Below, in pieces: positions 52,294 through 61,149 of a stretch of 64,000 bases of DNA (within the stretch, counting starts at the first letter, position 1; each line of letters begins with the position of its first letter). The notes under the pieces were generated by a model. The model saw only the letters and a list, made by a program, of their open reading frames with translations. It did not search any database and was not told the origin of the DNA. This DNA comes from Xanthomarina sp. F2636L (GTDB taxonomy: Bacteria; Bacteroidota; Bacteroidia; Flavobacteriales; Flavobacteriaceae), in assembly GCF_026410195.1 (NCBI RefSeq), contig NZ_JAPMLM010000054.1, positions 62,001 to 126,000 of the forward strand. The letters run 5' to 3'. A program made the translations under genes and the position numbers.

Positions 52294-53352
52294 TTGAAAA
52301 TCCTCTTATTTCACACCTATAATCAAGGGTATCTTTCTAGTTTCTTTCATGAAATGGCTATAAGGCTAAATCAAGAAGGACATGAGGTTGTGACTTTTTC
52401 GTGGAAAGCATCAGTAAGTGAACAAAAAATAGATAATATAAAAATAATTATTAAAAAGAAACAAGGCTATATAACTAATTATCTTAATGTATTTAAGGTA
52501 ATTAAAAAAGAAAAACCAGATGTCATTCTATCTAACTTTAGTTATGTAAATCCTGCTTTACTATTTGGTAAACTATTTCATGTTCAAAAAAATATTGTTT
52601 GGTTTCACTCTCTAAATGAACAAACAGGGGCTACTCCAGCTAATATTTTTACTAAACATCTTTTTTTAAAGATGGCAGATGTCATTATAGCTAATTCGCA
52701 TCATACAAAAAATGAATTACATTCCGTGTTCCAAGTATTAGAATCTAAGATTAAAACCATCCCATTTTGGTCTCATATTTATAATCAAGAAGATAAACTG
52801 AAAAAAACGGGTAATCAATCTCATTTACTTAAAATAGGATGTCCTGGAAGATTGGTAAAGCACAAGAATCAAATAGTTGTTTTAGAGGCTTTAGCTCATT
52901 TTGAAAACAAAAATTTTCAATTGCATATCGCTGGTAATGGTCCGGATAAAGAAAATCTTCAGCAACAAGCAAAACAGTTAGGCATTGTTAATCAGATTCT
53001 GTTTCGAGGACATTTATCTGCTAAAGAGATGATGCAGTTCTACAAAGATATGGATGTTGTTGTTTTACCAAGTTTGGCAGAGGCTTTTGGCTTGGTCTTT
53101 ATAGAAGCAATATCCATGGGGACTCCCGTGATTGTGTCGTCTAAATTTGGTGCCTTAACATTTATTGATAATAAAGAATTGTTAGAAGAAATAACATTTG
53201 ATCCACTTTCTATGGAATCCTTAATTGAGCGACTAAAACCCTATTTCGATACGAATGACTTACCTTCATCTTATTTTAAAAATTTATATTTAGAAAACTT
53301 TGACAAAGATTTAATTTATGAACGCTTGAAAAACATCATTCTGAACGATTAA
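52294..53352 (+). CDS. GT4 glycosyltransferase
   Basis: The 352-residue GT-B protein starts with TTG (MKILLFHTYNQGYLSSFFHE). The donor domain has GCPGRLVKHKNQIVVLEALA near residue 190, LHIAGNGPDKENLQQQAKQL, FRGHLSAKEMMQFYKDMDVV and SLAEAFGLVFIEAISMGTPV (E-x7-E) near residue 265. It begins 11 bases after the sulfotransferase gene. It is the last of the strongly AT-rich genes; the following genes have higher GC. Confidence 0.87.
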   Translation: MKILLFHTYNQGYLSSFFHEMAIRLNQEGHEVVTFSWKASVSEQKIDNIKIIIKKKQGYITNYLNVFKVIKKEKPDVILSNFSYVNPALLFGKLFHVQKNIVWFHSLNEQTGATPANIFTKHLFLKMADVIIANSHHTKNELHSVFQVLESKIKTIPFWSHIYNQEDKLKKTGNQSHLLKIGCPGRLVKHKNQIVVLEALAHFENKNFQLHIAGNGPDKENLQQQAKQLGIVNQILFRGHLSAKEMMQFYKDMDVVVLPSLAEAFGLVFIEAISMGTPVIVSSKFGALTFIDNKELLEEITFDPLSMESLIERLKPYFDTNDLPSSYFKNLYLENFDKDLIYERLKNIILND

Positions 53353-53361
53353 ATACATGCT

Positions 53362-54705
53362 ATGCCATTTAGTTTTTTAACATATCTACAACCCACCCAT
53401 TATTTTCGCTTAGTTATAAACACAGGAAAGACGGTCTTTCCTATTGCAAAAGAATTACCAGATAGGATTTTAGAGCAACTCATGGTAGATACAGACTACA
53501 AGTCGAAGGAGGCTCAGGATTATGATCTGTCTTGGCAGGCTGTGCAACAAGGCTATATAGGGGCTGCTGAAACCTATAGTAGCTTTAAAAAGCTTCCCAT
53601 TAAAGACGAATACCATTTTATTAGAAAACAATTTCATCCGGCCTGGGTGTTTTATGTGTTATTCATGCGTTTGGTGACCTTTCATAACCCGATACAAGAA
53701 ATTCAAGGCTGGTTGTCAACCACGCATATCAAAAAGCAAGCGAATGATTTAACGCCCATAGCTTACCCGAAATGGGACGCCTATCCTTCTGAACTAATTG
53801 CACAAAAACCTCTGGTAACTGTGGTGATTCCCACCTTAAATCGCTATACCTATTTAAGGAATGTCCTAAAAGATTTTGAAAAACAGGAGTATCCCCATTT
53901 TGAAATCCTTGTGGTTGATCAATCGGAACCCTTTCAACCTGAGTTTTATAAAGAATTTAATTTAAACCTTCGTGTGATTCGTCAGGAAGAAAAAGCCTTA
54001 TGGCTGGCACGAAATACAGCTATTAAAGAAGCCAAAGGGACTTTAATAGCCTTATCAGAAGACGATGTACGTATTCAACCCGATTGGTTATCTACCCATC
54101 TAAAATGTTTAGATTTTTTTGATGCGCAGGTGTCTGCAGGCGTCTTTTACCCCGAAGGACAAAGCATCCCAAAAGACCGGTCATTTTTTGCTTTGGGGTC
54201 TCAATTTGCTACAGGAAACGCCATGCTTTATAAAGATGTTTTTAAGCAGGTAGGCTTGTTCGATAGACAGTTTGAAAAACAACGTATGGGCGATGGGGAA
54301 TTTGGATTGCGCGTGTATTTAGAAGGAATGAAATCGGTGTCTAATCCGTTTGCCTCCTGTATAGATGTCAAGGCAGGCACAGGAGGCTTGCGAGAGATGG
54401 GGTCCTGGGATGCTTTTAGACCTTCTACATTTTTTGCACCTAGACCCATTCCAAGTGTTCTGTATTATTTTAGAACCTATTATGGCAAGGCAGCAGCCCG
54501 ATGGGCCTTATGGCGCACCATTCCCATCTCTATCTTGCCTTATCAGTTTAAAAAAAATAAACCCATGTTGCTGCTTGGTGTATTCCTGAGTATCTTGCTG
54601 ACGCCAGTAATCCTGTTTCAGGTGTTTAAGAGTTGGAGATTGGCTGGTAAAAAATTAAAGCAAGGCCCATTAATTGAAAAGTTAGAAGTGAGAGGTGAGA
54701 AGTGA
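53362..54705 (+). CDS. GT2 glycosyltransferase with N-terminal extension and membrane anchor
   Basis: The 447-residue protein has about 150 residues before the GT-A domain, which shows VTVVIPTLNRYTYLRNVLKD near residue 152, ILVVDQSEPFQP and LIALSEDDVRIQPDW (EDD motif). DGEFGLRVYLEG follows as the catalytic region. A C-terminal membrane helix (MLLLGVFLSILLTPVILFQV) anchors it. The role of the extension is unknown. The last codons and the TGA stop are part of a heptamer array that runs on to the start of the next gene, so the C-terminal ELEVRGEK-like residues are repeat-encoded. Confidence 0.85.
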   Translation: MPFSFLTYLQPTHYFRLVINTGKTVFPIAKELPDRILEQLMVDTDYKSKEAQDYDLSWQAVQQGYIGAAETYSSFKKLPIKDEYHFIRKQFHPAWVFYVLFMRLVTFHNPIQEIQGWLSTTHIKKQANDLTPIAYPKWDAYPSELIAQKPLVTVVIPTLNRYTYLRNVLKDFEKQEYPHFEILVVDQSEPFQPEFYKEFNLNLRVIRQEEKALWLARNTAIKEAKGTLIALSEDDVRIQPDWLSTHLKCLDFFDAQVSAGVFYPEGQSIPKDRSFFALGSQFATGNAMLYKDVFKQVGLFDRQFEKQRMGDGEFGLRVYLEGMKSVSNPFASCIDVKAGTGGLREMGSWDAFRPSTFFAPRPIPSVLYYFRTYYGKAAARWALWRTIPISILPYQFKKNKPMLLLGVFLSILLTPVILFQVFKSWRLAGKKLKQGPLIEKLEVRGEK

Positions 54706-54736
54706 AAAGTGAATAGTGAAAAGTGAGAAGTGAAAA
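54681..54736 (+). repeat. heptamer array bridging two glycosyltransferase genes
   Basis: Eight units in strict phase (GTTAGAA, GTGAGAG, GTGAGAA, GTGAAAA, GTGAATA and repeats of these) cover the last codons and stop of the GT2 gene and the GTG start of the GT4 gene. The stop TGA lies in one unit (54702-54708) and the start GTG is the first codon of the last unit (54730-54736). Confidence 0.9.
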
Positions 54737-55827
54737 ATAAACGTATTTTAATAGTGACTTCTGAATTTCCGCCACAACCTGGGGGCATAGGAAACCATGC
54801 CTATTATTTAAGCTTGTATTTGGCTAAGAATGGCTTTGAGGTCTCAGTGATTGCCGATCAGCGCGATGTAGATAATGAGGAAGAAAAACGCTTTGATAAG
54901 GCTTTGCCTTTTAAAGTCACACGTATTGCTTTAAAACGTTTTAGACCCTTTATGTATCTAAATCGCATCATTAAAACCTTGAAAGCCTTTAAACAAGCCG
55001 ATTTTGTGATTGCTACGGGGAAGTTTTCTCTTTGGAATGTGGCCTTTTGTTCCTTGTTTTTTAAGCCCAAGACTTTGGCAGTGATTCACGGTTCAGAAGT
55101 GAATTTTAAATCGGCTGGCTTAAAAAAAGCTGTTGAACTTTCTTTAAAACGTTTTGATACGCTTGTGGCCGTATCGGAATATACCGCTCAGTTAGTGGCT
55201 CATTTAGATCGGGATATCCATGTCATCCCCAATGGGATTGAGCTAAAAGCATGGGATCAAACCCATATAAAATCCAGCTCTTTAGAAGGCAGTCCGGTCT
55301 TAACCACAGTGGGTCGGGTTAGCAGCCGTAAAGGGCAGTTACAAGTGATTAAACTTCTGCCTGAATTATTAAAAAGCTTTCCCAAGGCACACTACCATTG
55401 TATTGGGATTCCTACCGAAGCTCCTGCTTTTATTGAAGAAGCTAAAGCATTAGGCATTGATAATCGGGTGACTTTTCATGGAGCCCTTCCCGATGCAGAT
55501 TTAAAAGCGATGTTATTAGCAACCGATATCTTTGTCATGTTAAGTACCGAAAGTATGTCTGGAGATGTAGAGGGCTTTGGGATTGCTATTTTAGAAGCCA
55601 ATGCTCTGGGTGTTCCAGCCATAGGCAGTACAGGTTGTGGGATAGAGGATGCGATTAACCATGGGGTTTCTGGTTTTTTAATGGAGTCGCATAACGGACA
55701 GCTGTTTACGGAACATATTAGGCATATTTTAACGGATAAAGAAACCTTTAAATTACAAGCCAGAACCTGGGCCCAACAGCACGATTGGAACCACATTATT
55801 AAACAATATATTTGTCATATCTCATGA
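54730..55827 (+). CDS. GT4 glycosyltransferase
   Basis: The 365-residue GT-B protein has the N-terminal motif ILIVTSEFPPQPGGIGNHAY. The donor domain shows LTTVGRVSSRKGQLQVIKLL near residue 195, FHGALPDADLKAMLLATDIF and GDVEGFGIAILEANALGVPA (E-x7-E) near residue 275. This is a typical PimB/WcaI-like arrangement. The GTG start is supplied by the last unit of the heptamer array before it, so there is no ordinary ribosome-binding spacer. It overlaps the next gene by 4 bases. Confidence 0.88.
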   Translation: MKNKRILIVTSEFPPQPGGIGNHAYYLSLYLAKNGFEVSVIADQRDVDNEEEKRFDKALPFKVTRIALKRFRPFMYLNRIIKTLKAFKQADFVIATGKFSLWNVAFCSLFFKPKTLAVIHGSEVNFKSAGLKKAVELSLKRFDTLVAVSEYTAQLVAHLDRDIHVIPNGIELKAWDQTHIKSSSLEGSPVLTTVGRVSSRKGQLQVIKLLPELLKSFPKAHYHCIGIPTEAPAFIEEAKALGIDNRVTFHGALPDADLKAMLLATDIFVMLSTESMSGDVEGFGIAILEANALGVPAIGSTGCGIEDAINHGVSGFLMESHNGQLFTEHIRHILTDKETFKLQARTWAQQHDWNHIIKQYICHIS

Positions 55828-56948
55828 GACGTCTCTGCATCATTTCGCATACCGAGCATTATTTATTACCCGATGGGAGCGTGGTGGGCTTAGGGTCTAC
55901 GGTCACAGAAATCAATGAGCTTCTGGCTGTTTTTGATAGCATTATTCATGTGGGCATGTTGCATAAAACCGAAGCACCACCAGGTGCCTTAGCCTATGTT
56001 TCAGATACTATTAGCTTTGTGGGCTTGCCGGCTGTTGGCGGCTCTGGTTTAGCAGATAAAATGACCATCGTTTTTAAAGCCCCTAAAATTATCAGAATTA
56101 TAAAAAAGGCTCTTGAGCAAACAGATTATTTTCAATTTCGAGCGCCTACTGGCATCGGTGTTTTTGTGATGCCTTTTTTAATGCTGTCCAAGTCTAAAAA
56201 AGGCTGGTTTAAATATGCAGGGAATTGGAAACAGGAGCATGCGCCATTAGCCTATAGTTTTCAAAAATGGCTCTTACTAAAGCAAGCCCGACCAGTTACT
56301 ATGAACGGCTTTTGGGCAGATCTACCCAAACACTGTCTCCCTTTTGAAAACCCCTGTTTAACCGATCAGGAAATTCAAATCGGACAGCAAGTAATTGCCG
56401 CTAAAACCTTTCATTTGCCCCTAGAAATTTGTTTTGTAGGACGCTTGGAAGCTGCTAAAGGGCTGGATTTAATTTTGGACGTTTTGGCAAGTTTAGAACC
56501 TAAGATGCTTGAAAAAATAGGAGCTGTACATATAGTAGGGTCAGGAAGTCACTTAGAAAGGTATCAAAAACAAGTAGCAACCATAGGGTTACCCGTAGTA
56601 TTTCACGGATACTTGTCTAGAACTTCTGTACACGATATGTATAAAAAATCTCATGCCATCTTATTGCCATCGGCTTCTGAAGGCTTTCCTAAGGTGATTG
56701 CTGAAGCCATGAATTATGGTTGTCTGCCTATAGTATCTCAGGTGTCCTCTATAGGTCATTATATAAAAAATGATGAGAATGGGATTTTAATACCCTCCCT
56801 AACGGCCTTATCCTTGGAAACATGTCTTAGCAAAGTTTTGGAGATGGATGAGGCAAACTATAAAGAAATGATTTCGACTCCTTTGCCATTTATTCAACGC
56901 TTTTCTTATAGGTATTATAACGAGCGAATTGAGCAGGACATCTTATAA
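55824..56948 (+). CDS. GT4 glycosyltransferase
   Basis: ATG 55824 overlaps the preceding stop (ATGA) and gives 374 residues; the TTG at 55812 is an unlikely start. The acceptor domain begins MRRLCIISHTEHYLLPDGSV. The donor domain has EICFVGRLEAAKGLDLILDV near residue 210, VVFHGYLSRTSVHDMYKKSH and LLPSASEGFPKVIAEAMNYG (E-x7-E) near residue 290. It is translationally coupled to the GT4 gene before it. No membrane segment is seen. Confidence 0.87.
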   Translation: MRRLCIISHTEHYLLPDGSVVGLGSTVTEINELLAVFDSIIHVGMLHKTEAPPGALAYVSDTISFVGLPAVGGSGLADKMTIVFKAPKIIRIIKKALEQTDYFQFRAPTGIGVFVMPFLMLSKSKKGWFKYAGNWKQEHAPLAYSFQKWLLLKQARPVTMNGFWADLPKHCLPFENPCLTDQEIQIGQQVIAAKTFHLPLEICFVGRLEAAKGLDLILDVLASLEPKMLEKIGAVHIVGSGSHLERYQKQVATIGLPVVFHGYLSRTSVHDMYKKSHAILLPSASEGFPKVIAEAMNYGCLPIVSQVSSIGHYIKNDENGILIPSLTALSLETCLSKVLEMDEANYKEMISTPLPFIQRFSYRYYNERIEQDIL

Positions 56949-57031
56949 ATAGGTTTTTTTTAGAATATGTATCTCCCATTAAAAAAAAAAATGATATTTT
57001 TAAACCAAACAAATTCATTCTGACGTCTTTA

Positions 57032-57838
57032 ATGCTACTTAAAAAATTACGCTGGACCTTCAAGCGACACCCTTTCTTGTATATGACCCGCTTTCGGTTG
57101 TTGTCTAAAAACTCCAGTGTGGACGCCATTAATGCCATGTCTTATAATACCTGGAATAAAAAAGAAGAGATACCCGGTTATTTTCAGGAGATGAATGCTA
57201 AAATCTTTAAAGATGGGCAGCCAGATTCAGATTTAGAACTTGTAAAACATTTAGTATCCTGGTTGTATGCGCACACAAGAGTAGGTCCGGGTTTAAGTGA
57301 GCCCTCAGATATAGCTTTAAAAACCATGGTCTATGGGAAAGGAGGGGTCTGTTCGGATATGGTACAGATTTTTAATAATTTCTGTGTGATTAACGATATT
57401 CAAGTGCGGGAATGGGGTACCACCAGCGCGCCCTTTAATCGAGAAAATGGTGGACATTCCTTTAATGAGGTCTATATCACTGAATTGCAAAAATGGTTGT
57501 TGATAGATCCCTCTTGGGGCATGTTGTTTTACGATGAACAGGAAACCCCGTTATCGGTTGTTGAGCTATACCAGAGGCTTCGTGCCGGAAAAAAAATCCA
57601 GTACCGGTCTTTTATTAAAGACAAACAGATTGATGCTTACCAGGTAGATAAAAATTATTTAAATGCCGATATCATCCCTTTTTTAATTTGCGACTATCGG
57701 AATAAAACCTATGATGCCTATTTAAAACTGGCAAGACCTCATGTGCCGGTTTTTATCATCCATTTTGTGGTGTATGTCTTTGGTAGAAGTTATCATTATA
57801 AGTTTCCCTTAGACAATTATAAAAAAATATTTTCCTAA
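57032..57838 (+). CDS. transglutaminase-like cysteine protein in the glycan locus
   Basis: The 268-residue protein carries a transglutaminase-like core with a complete candidate triad: Cys107 in GKGGVCSDMVQIF, His142 in GGHSFNEVYI and Asp159 in LLIDPSWGML. There is no signal peptide; the first 20 residues are basic (MLLKKLRWTFKRHPFLYMTR) and the end is hydrophobic (VPVFIIHFVVYVFGRSYHY). Such enzymes cleave or form amide bonds. In polysaccharide loci they are seen now and then and might link or release amino acids or amines on sugars. It sits between GT4 and ligase genes, so it belongs to the locus. The substrate is unknown. Confidence 0.72.
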   Translation: MLLKKLRWTFKRHPFLYMTRFRLLSKNSSVDAINAMSYNTWNKKEEIPGYFQEMNAKIFKDGQPDSDLELVKHLVSWLYAHTRVGPGLSEPSDIALKTMVYGKGGVCSDMVQIFNNFCVINDIQVREWGTTSAPFNRENGGHSFNEVYITELQKWLLIDPSWGMLFYDEQETPLSVVELYQRLRAGKKIQYRSFIKDKQIDAYQVDKNYLNADIIPFLICDYRNKTYDAYLKLARPHVPVFIIHFVVYVFGRSYHYKFPLDNYKKIFS

Positions 57839-57858
57839 GAATTTAGTTGTTATTTTTT

Positions 57859-57891
57859 TTGCAACTGAATGATTAATTTTATACTACCTTG
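57859..57891 (+). promoter_or_regulatory. possible promoter TTG-23-TACCTTG before the ligase gene
   Basis: TTG at 57859-57861 and TACCTTG at 57885-57891 resemble the Bacteroidota pattern, with one base missing in the second box and a spacer of 23 bases. It lies about 40 bases before the ligase start. Confidence 0.35.
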
Positions 57892-57929
57892 CAACCTCAT
57901 ATGAACTTTAAACTTCAATACATTCTAGT

Positions 57930-59294
57930 TTGAAAACCAATATCACCTACATCTCTGCTGTTGGCTTCCATATGGCTTTGGGGTTTTTGATTTATTTAAA
58001 TGAAAGTCTGGCAAAGGTCTATTTTTTTATTGCGGTCTTTTATTTTATGTACCGGATTATTTCGGTAGCAGACTCCAAAAAAACCTATGAGGTTTTAACA
58101 GCCTGTGCCTATTTTGTAGGGGCAGAAGTGTTTTTTAGAACCACCAAAGGCGCCATTTCCTATGAGGCAGGAAAGTATATGGTGATTGTGTTTGTTTTGA
58201 TGGGGATGTTCTATAGGGGGTTATCCGGGAAGGGCTATCCCTATTTTATTTATCTGATGCTGTTAGTGCCTTCTATCTTTGTGGCTTCTACCACCTTGAG
58301 TTTTGATGCCAATTTCAGAACCAATATTGCCTTTGTACTAAGTGGTCCCGTATGTTTGGGCTTATCCGCCTTATTTTGTTATGACAAAAAAGTGACATTT
58401 AATCAGATGTCCCAGATTTTATTATTTATGCTACTTCCTATCATAAGCCACGCTGTTTATATTTACTTTTATGTTCCTGAATTAAAAGATATTTTAACTA
58501 GTGCTGCTTCTAATAGGTCAGCGGCAGGAGGCTGGGGTGCCAATCAAGTGGCGGCAGCATTAGGTTTAGGAATGTTTATTATGACTATTAGATTGTTCAC
58601 AAAATCTCCAAGTGCAGCTCTTAAAATATTTAATGCAATTATATTAGGTTTTATTTCTTTTAGGGCTGTTACCACCATGAGCCGAGGAGGTGTTTTAGCT
58701 GCAATTCTAGCAATTTTGATATTTTTGTTTTATTATTATAATAAAGTTAATTACTCAAAAAAGAATGAAGTAATTATGGTTTTGGCTCTAGTGTTTTCAA
58801 GTTTGGCTATTACTTGGGTAATAGGAGTCAATAAAACCGATGGGTTAATTAATTTGCGTTATGCTAATAAAGACCATTTAGGACGTGAAAAACAAAGTTT
58901 GACAACCGGGCGAGCAGAACTTTTTGAAGAAGAATTGGAAGGGTTTATTGCAAACCCATTTTTAGGAATCGGCTCGAGTAGGGCTAAAGATCAACGTATT
59001 GAAGTTGATGGGCAGGGCGTTACCTCCCATAGTGAATTTAGTCGCACTTTAGCAGAGCATGGTTTACTTGGAGTGGTTATTTTATTAATTCTTATTTTTA
59101 AACCCTTAGAGATACGTTCTGGGAATAAAGGGAATTACTACTTTTATGCCTTTTTGGCCTTCTGGTTTTTAACCATCAATCACATGTCCATGCGTATTGC
59201 CATGCCAGCTTTTATATATGGACTCGCTTTATTAAATGTCACACATGAAAAACCTCCTCTACATAGGAAACCACTTAAAGCAACAGACAGCTAA
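57930..59294 (+). CDS. O-antigen ligase / Wzy-type polymerase family protein
   Basis: The 454-residue protein has about ten to eleven membrane helices and starts with TTG (MKTNITYISAVGFHMALGFL). In the second half are FRAVTTMSRGGVLAAILAIL and LTTGRAELFEEELEGFIANP, FLGIGSSR, then SHSEFSRTLAEHGLLGVVIL, the conserved periplasmic loop of the Wzy_C/WaaL family, with a His-Ser-Glu before the last helices. It either polymerises lipid-linked repeats or ligates glycan to lipid A. With the Wzm/Wzt exporter and no Wzx flippase visible here, a ligase role is favoured, but the family alone cannot decide. Confidence 0.82.
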   Translation: MKTNITYISAVGFHMALGFLIYLNESLAKVYFFIAVFYFMYRIISVADSKKTYEVLTACAYFVGAEVFFRTTKGAISYEAGKYMVIVFVLMGMFYRGLSGKGYPYFIYLMLLVPSIFVASTTLSFDANFRTNIAFVLSGPVCLGLSALFCYDKKVTFNQMSQILLFMLLPIISHAVYIYFYVPELKDILTSAASNRSAAGGWGANQVAAALGLGMFIMTIRLFTKSPSAALKIFNAIILGFISFRAVTTMSRGGVLAAILAILIFLFYYYNKVNYSKKNEVIMVLALVFSSLAITWVIGVNKTDGLINLRYANKDHLGREKQSLTTGRAELFEEELEGFIANPFLGIGSSRAKDQRIEVDGQGVTSHSEFSRTLAEHGLLGVVILLILIFKPLEIRSGNKGNYYFYAFLAFWFLTINHMSMRIAMPAFIYGLALLNVTHEKPPLHRKPLKATDS

Positions 59295-60255
59295 TATCTC
59301 GGCCATTGGCATCCTTGGTCCCAAGTTGGAGCAGGAAAGCTATATACTAAGGTATGCGTCTTCCAAACCCCATAAAGTGGCTAGACTGCTGGACATGCTT
59401 TGGTCATGCTTTAAACATAGAAAGTTAACAGATTTGGTGTTGATAGATACTTACAGCACTCAGAACTTTTATTATGCTCTTTTGGTGACTCAGCTATGTC
59501 GGTTTTTAAATTTAAAATACATTCCCATACTTCATGGCGGGAACTTGCCCCAACGCTTAAAAACCCACCCCAGGTTTTCCAAAGCTATTTTTAAGCATGC
59601 CTACAAACTCGTGTCGCCTTCCATCTATTTAAAAGAAGCCTTTGAATCTTTTGGCTATAAAAATGTGGTATATATCCCTAATAGTTTAGAGATGTCGCAG
59701 TATCCCTTTCATGAGAAACAATTAGATGAGGTAAACCTATTATGGGTACGGTCGTTTTCGAAGATTTATAATCCCCTGTTGGCTGTAAACCTTTTGAAGG
59801 CATTACAAGATCAGGGCATAAAATCTAGTCTGTGTATGGTGGGCCCAGATGCAGATGGCTCTTTAGAAGATGTAAAACAATTGGCTAAGAACTTAAATGT
59901 TTCTGTAACCATTACCGGAAAACTCCCTAAACAAGACTGGTTGGCTTTATCCAAAGACTATAACATCTTTATCAATACCACCAATTACGATAACATGCCC
60001 GTAAGCGTGATAGAAGCCATGGCCTTAGGCCTGTCTATTGTTTCTACCAATGTGGGTGGCTTACCATACTTATTAAAACATGAAAAAGATAGTCTCTTGG
60101 TGCCACCAGATAACACAGAAGCTTTTGTGGCAGCCATTAAGAAGCTTCTTGATAACCCCGAAGCCACCTGTGAAATGGCAGTTCAGGCTAGAAAAAAAGT
60201 AGAACTATTTGATTGGGAGCTGGTCAAGCATCAATGGTTTGAGCTGCTTTCTTAA
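59245..60255 (+). CDS. GT4 glycosyltransferase
   Basis: The start is ATG 59245 (MKNLLYIGNHLKQQTANISA) or the ATG three codons upstream. Both overlap the end of the ligase gene by about 50 bases. The donor domain has LLWVRSFSKIYNPLLAVNLL near residue 165, CMVGPDADGS, and NTTNYDNMPVSVIEAMALGL near residue 245, with only one Glu of the E-x7-E visible. The family would be GT4. No membrane helix is present. It is the last glycosyltransferase before a large repeat region. Confidence 0.83.
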   Translation: MKNLLYIGNHLKQQTANISAIGILGPKLEQESYILRYASSKPHKVARLLDMLWSCFKHRKLTDLVLIDTYSTQNFYYALLVTQLCRFLNLKYIPILHGGNLPQRLKTHPRFSKAIFKHAYKLVSPSIYLKEAFESFGYKNVVYIPNSLEMSQYPFHEKQLDEVNLLWVRSFSKIYNPLLAVNLLKALQDQGIKSSLCMVGPDADGSLEDVKQLAKNLNVSVTITGKLPKQDWLALSKDYNIFINTTNYDNMPVSVIEAMALGLSIVSTNVGGLPYLLKHEKDSLLVPPDNTEAFVAAIKKLLDNPEATCEMAVQARKKVELFDWELVKHQWFELLS

Positions 60256-60282
60256 TTTTTGTTTTTAAGTATATTTGAAGCA

Positions 60283-60560
60283 AATACCCCTTTCTTTACC
60301 TTCGTTGATACTTTATAAATGGAATAGCAGATTTCATTGCTATTCTTCAAACTCCGTCTGTCCACGCCTTCGCGCCAACTCGCACCTTCGCTAAAATAGT
60401 CCACAGGACTATTTTTATATGCTCGGTCGTAACTAAAGAGGGGAGCCGTGTAGTTATTATTCATTTCTATATGTATATTAATATTAACAATCTAAGGCTC
60501 CTCCCTTCAGATGAAGGGAGGTGGCTAGACTGACGCAGGAAGTCTAGACGGAGGGTTTGA
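60283..60560. repeat. type C dispersed repeat without nuclease gene (copy C2)
   Basis: Left arm CCCCTTTCTTTACCTTCGTT (60289), middle words with AATAGTCCACAGGACTATT (itself a perfect hairpin) and AAGAGGGGAGCC near 60436. The right arm is GGCTCCTCCCTTCAGATGAA near 60495, ending GACGGAGGGTTTG near 60555. The layout is the same as at 13372-13700. No gene lies inside; the short open frames through it are repeat readings. Confidence 0.85.
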
Positions 60561-60582
60561 AAGTAGTCCAGACATAAAAACA

Positions 60583-60720
60583 AACTCCCCTTTCTTTACC
60601 TTCGTTTCTCTTCGGTAAATTTTGCCAACGCGCCAGCTCGCACCTTCGCTAAAATAGTCCACAGGACTATTTTTATACGCTCGGTCGTAACTAAAGAAGG
60701 GAGCTTGGTGTAGTTATTAT
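60583..60720. repeat. type C repeat, left arm beside the DUF559 gene (copy C3)
   Basis: CAAACTCCCCTTTCTTTACC opens the arm, followed by the AATAGTCCACAGGACTATT hairpin and GAAGGGAGCTTGG. It is the left half of a third type C unit whose right half lies at 61150-61335 and which carries the nuclease gene between the arms. Confidence 0.85.
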
Positions 60721-60751
60721 TAATTGAAGTTTGGAATTTGTTTTAAAGTGT

Positions 60752-61117
60752 TCAAGAATTAAAATTATCCCGTATTTCTTTTAAAACAGAAGATAGGAAA
60801 TCAAAAACCATGTTATTTTCAAACCGGATGACTTTATAGCCCTGATTTTCTAGATAGCTACTTCGTTTTCTATCATATTCTTGAGCTTCAGGCTTGTTAT
60901 GTACCTCTCCATCCAATTCAATAATTAATTTTTCAGAAGCACAATAGAAGTCTACTATAAAATGTCCAATGCTATGTTGTTTAGTAAATCGTCTGTTGTC
61001 TAGTTGCCTAGATTTTAATTGTGTCCATAAATAGGCTTCTGCAGGAGTTAAATTTTTGCGAAGTTGTTTTCTACGTTCCTGAAATTCTTTTTTGTTATGT
61101 AAGTTTTGTTTGGACAT
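60752..61117 (-). CDS. DUF559 / Vsr-like endonuclease domain protein
   Basis: The 121-residue protein has the DUF559 pattern: LRKNLTPAEAYLWTQLKSRQ near residue 20, FTKQHSIGHFIVDFYCASEK and LIIELDGEVHN near residue 65, giving the PD-(D/E)XK catalytic residues (Asp in IVDFYC, Glu and Asp in IELDG), then GYKVIRFENNMVFDF. The start is ATG 61117. Such small nucleases are frequent in Bacteroidota with no known role. It stands alone between the two arms of a type C dispersed repeat, and the same repeat occurs twice in this window without a gene. A part in repeat mobility or repair is conceivable. Confidence 0.85.
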   Translation of the reverse strand: MSKQNLHNKKEFQERRKQLRKNLTPAEAYLWTQLKSRQLDNRRFTKQHSIGHFIVDFYCASEKLIIELDGEVHNKPEAQEYDRKRSSYLENQGYKVIRFENNMVFDFLSSVLKEIRDNFNS

Positions 61118-61149
61118 GTATTAAAAATAGGCAATATTTTAATACATAT

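Noticed and set aside
60252-60464. 70-codon minus-strand open frame
   Set aside because: It lies within type C repeat copy C2.
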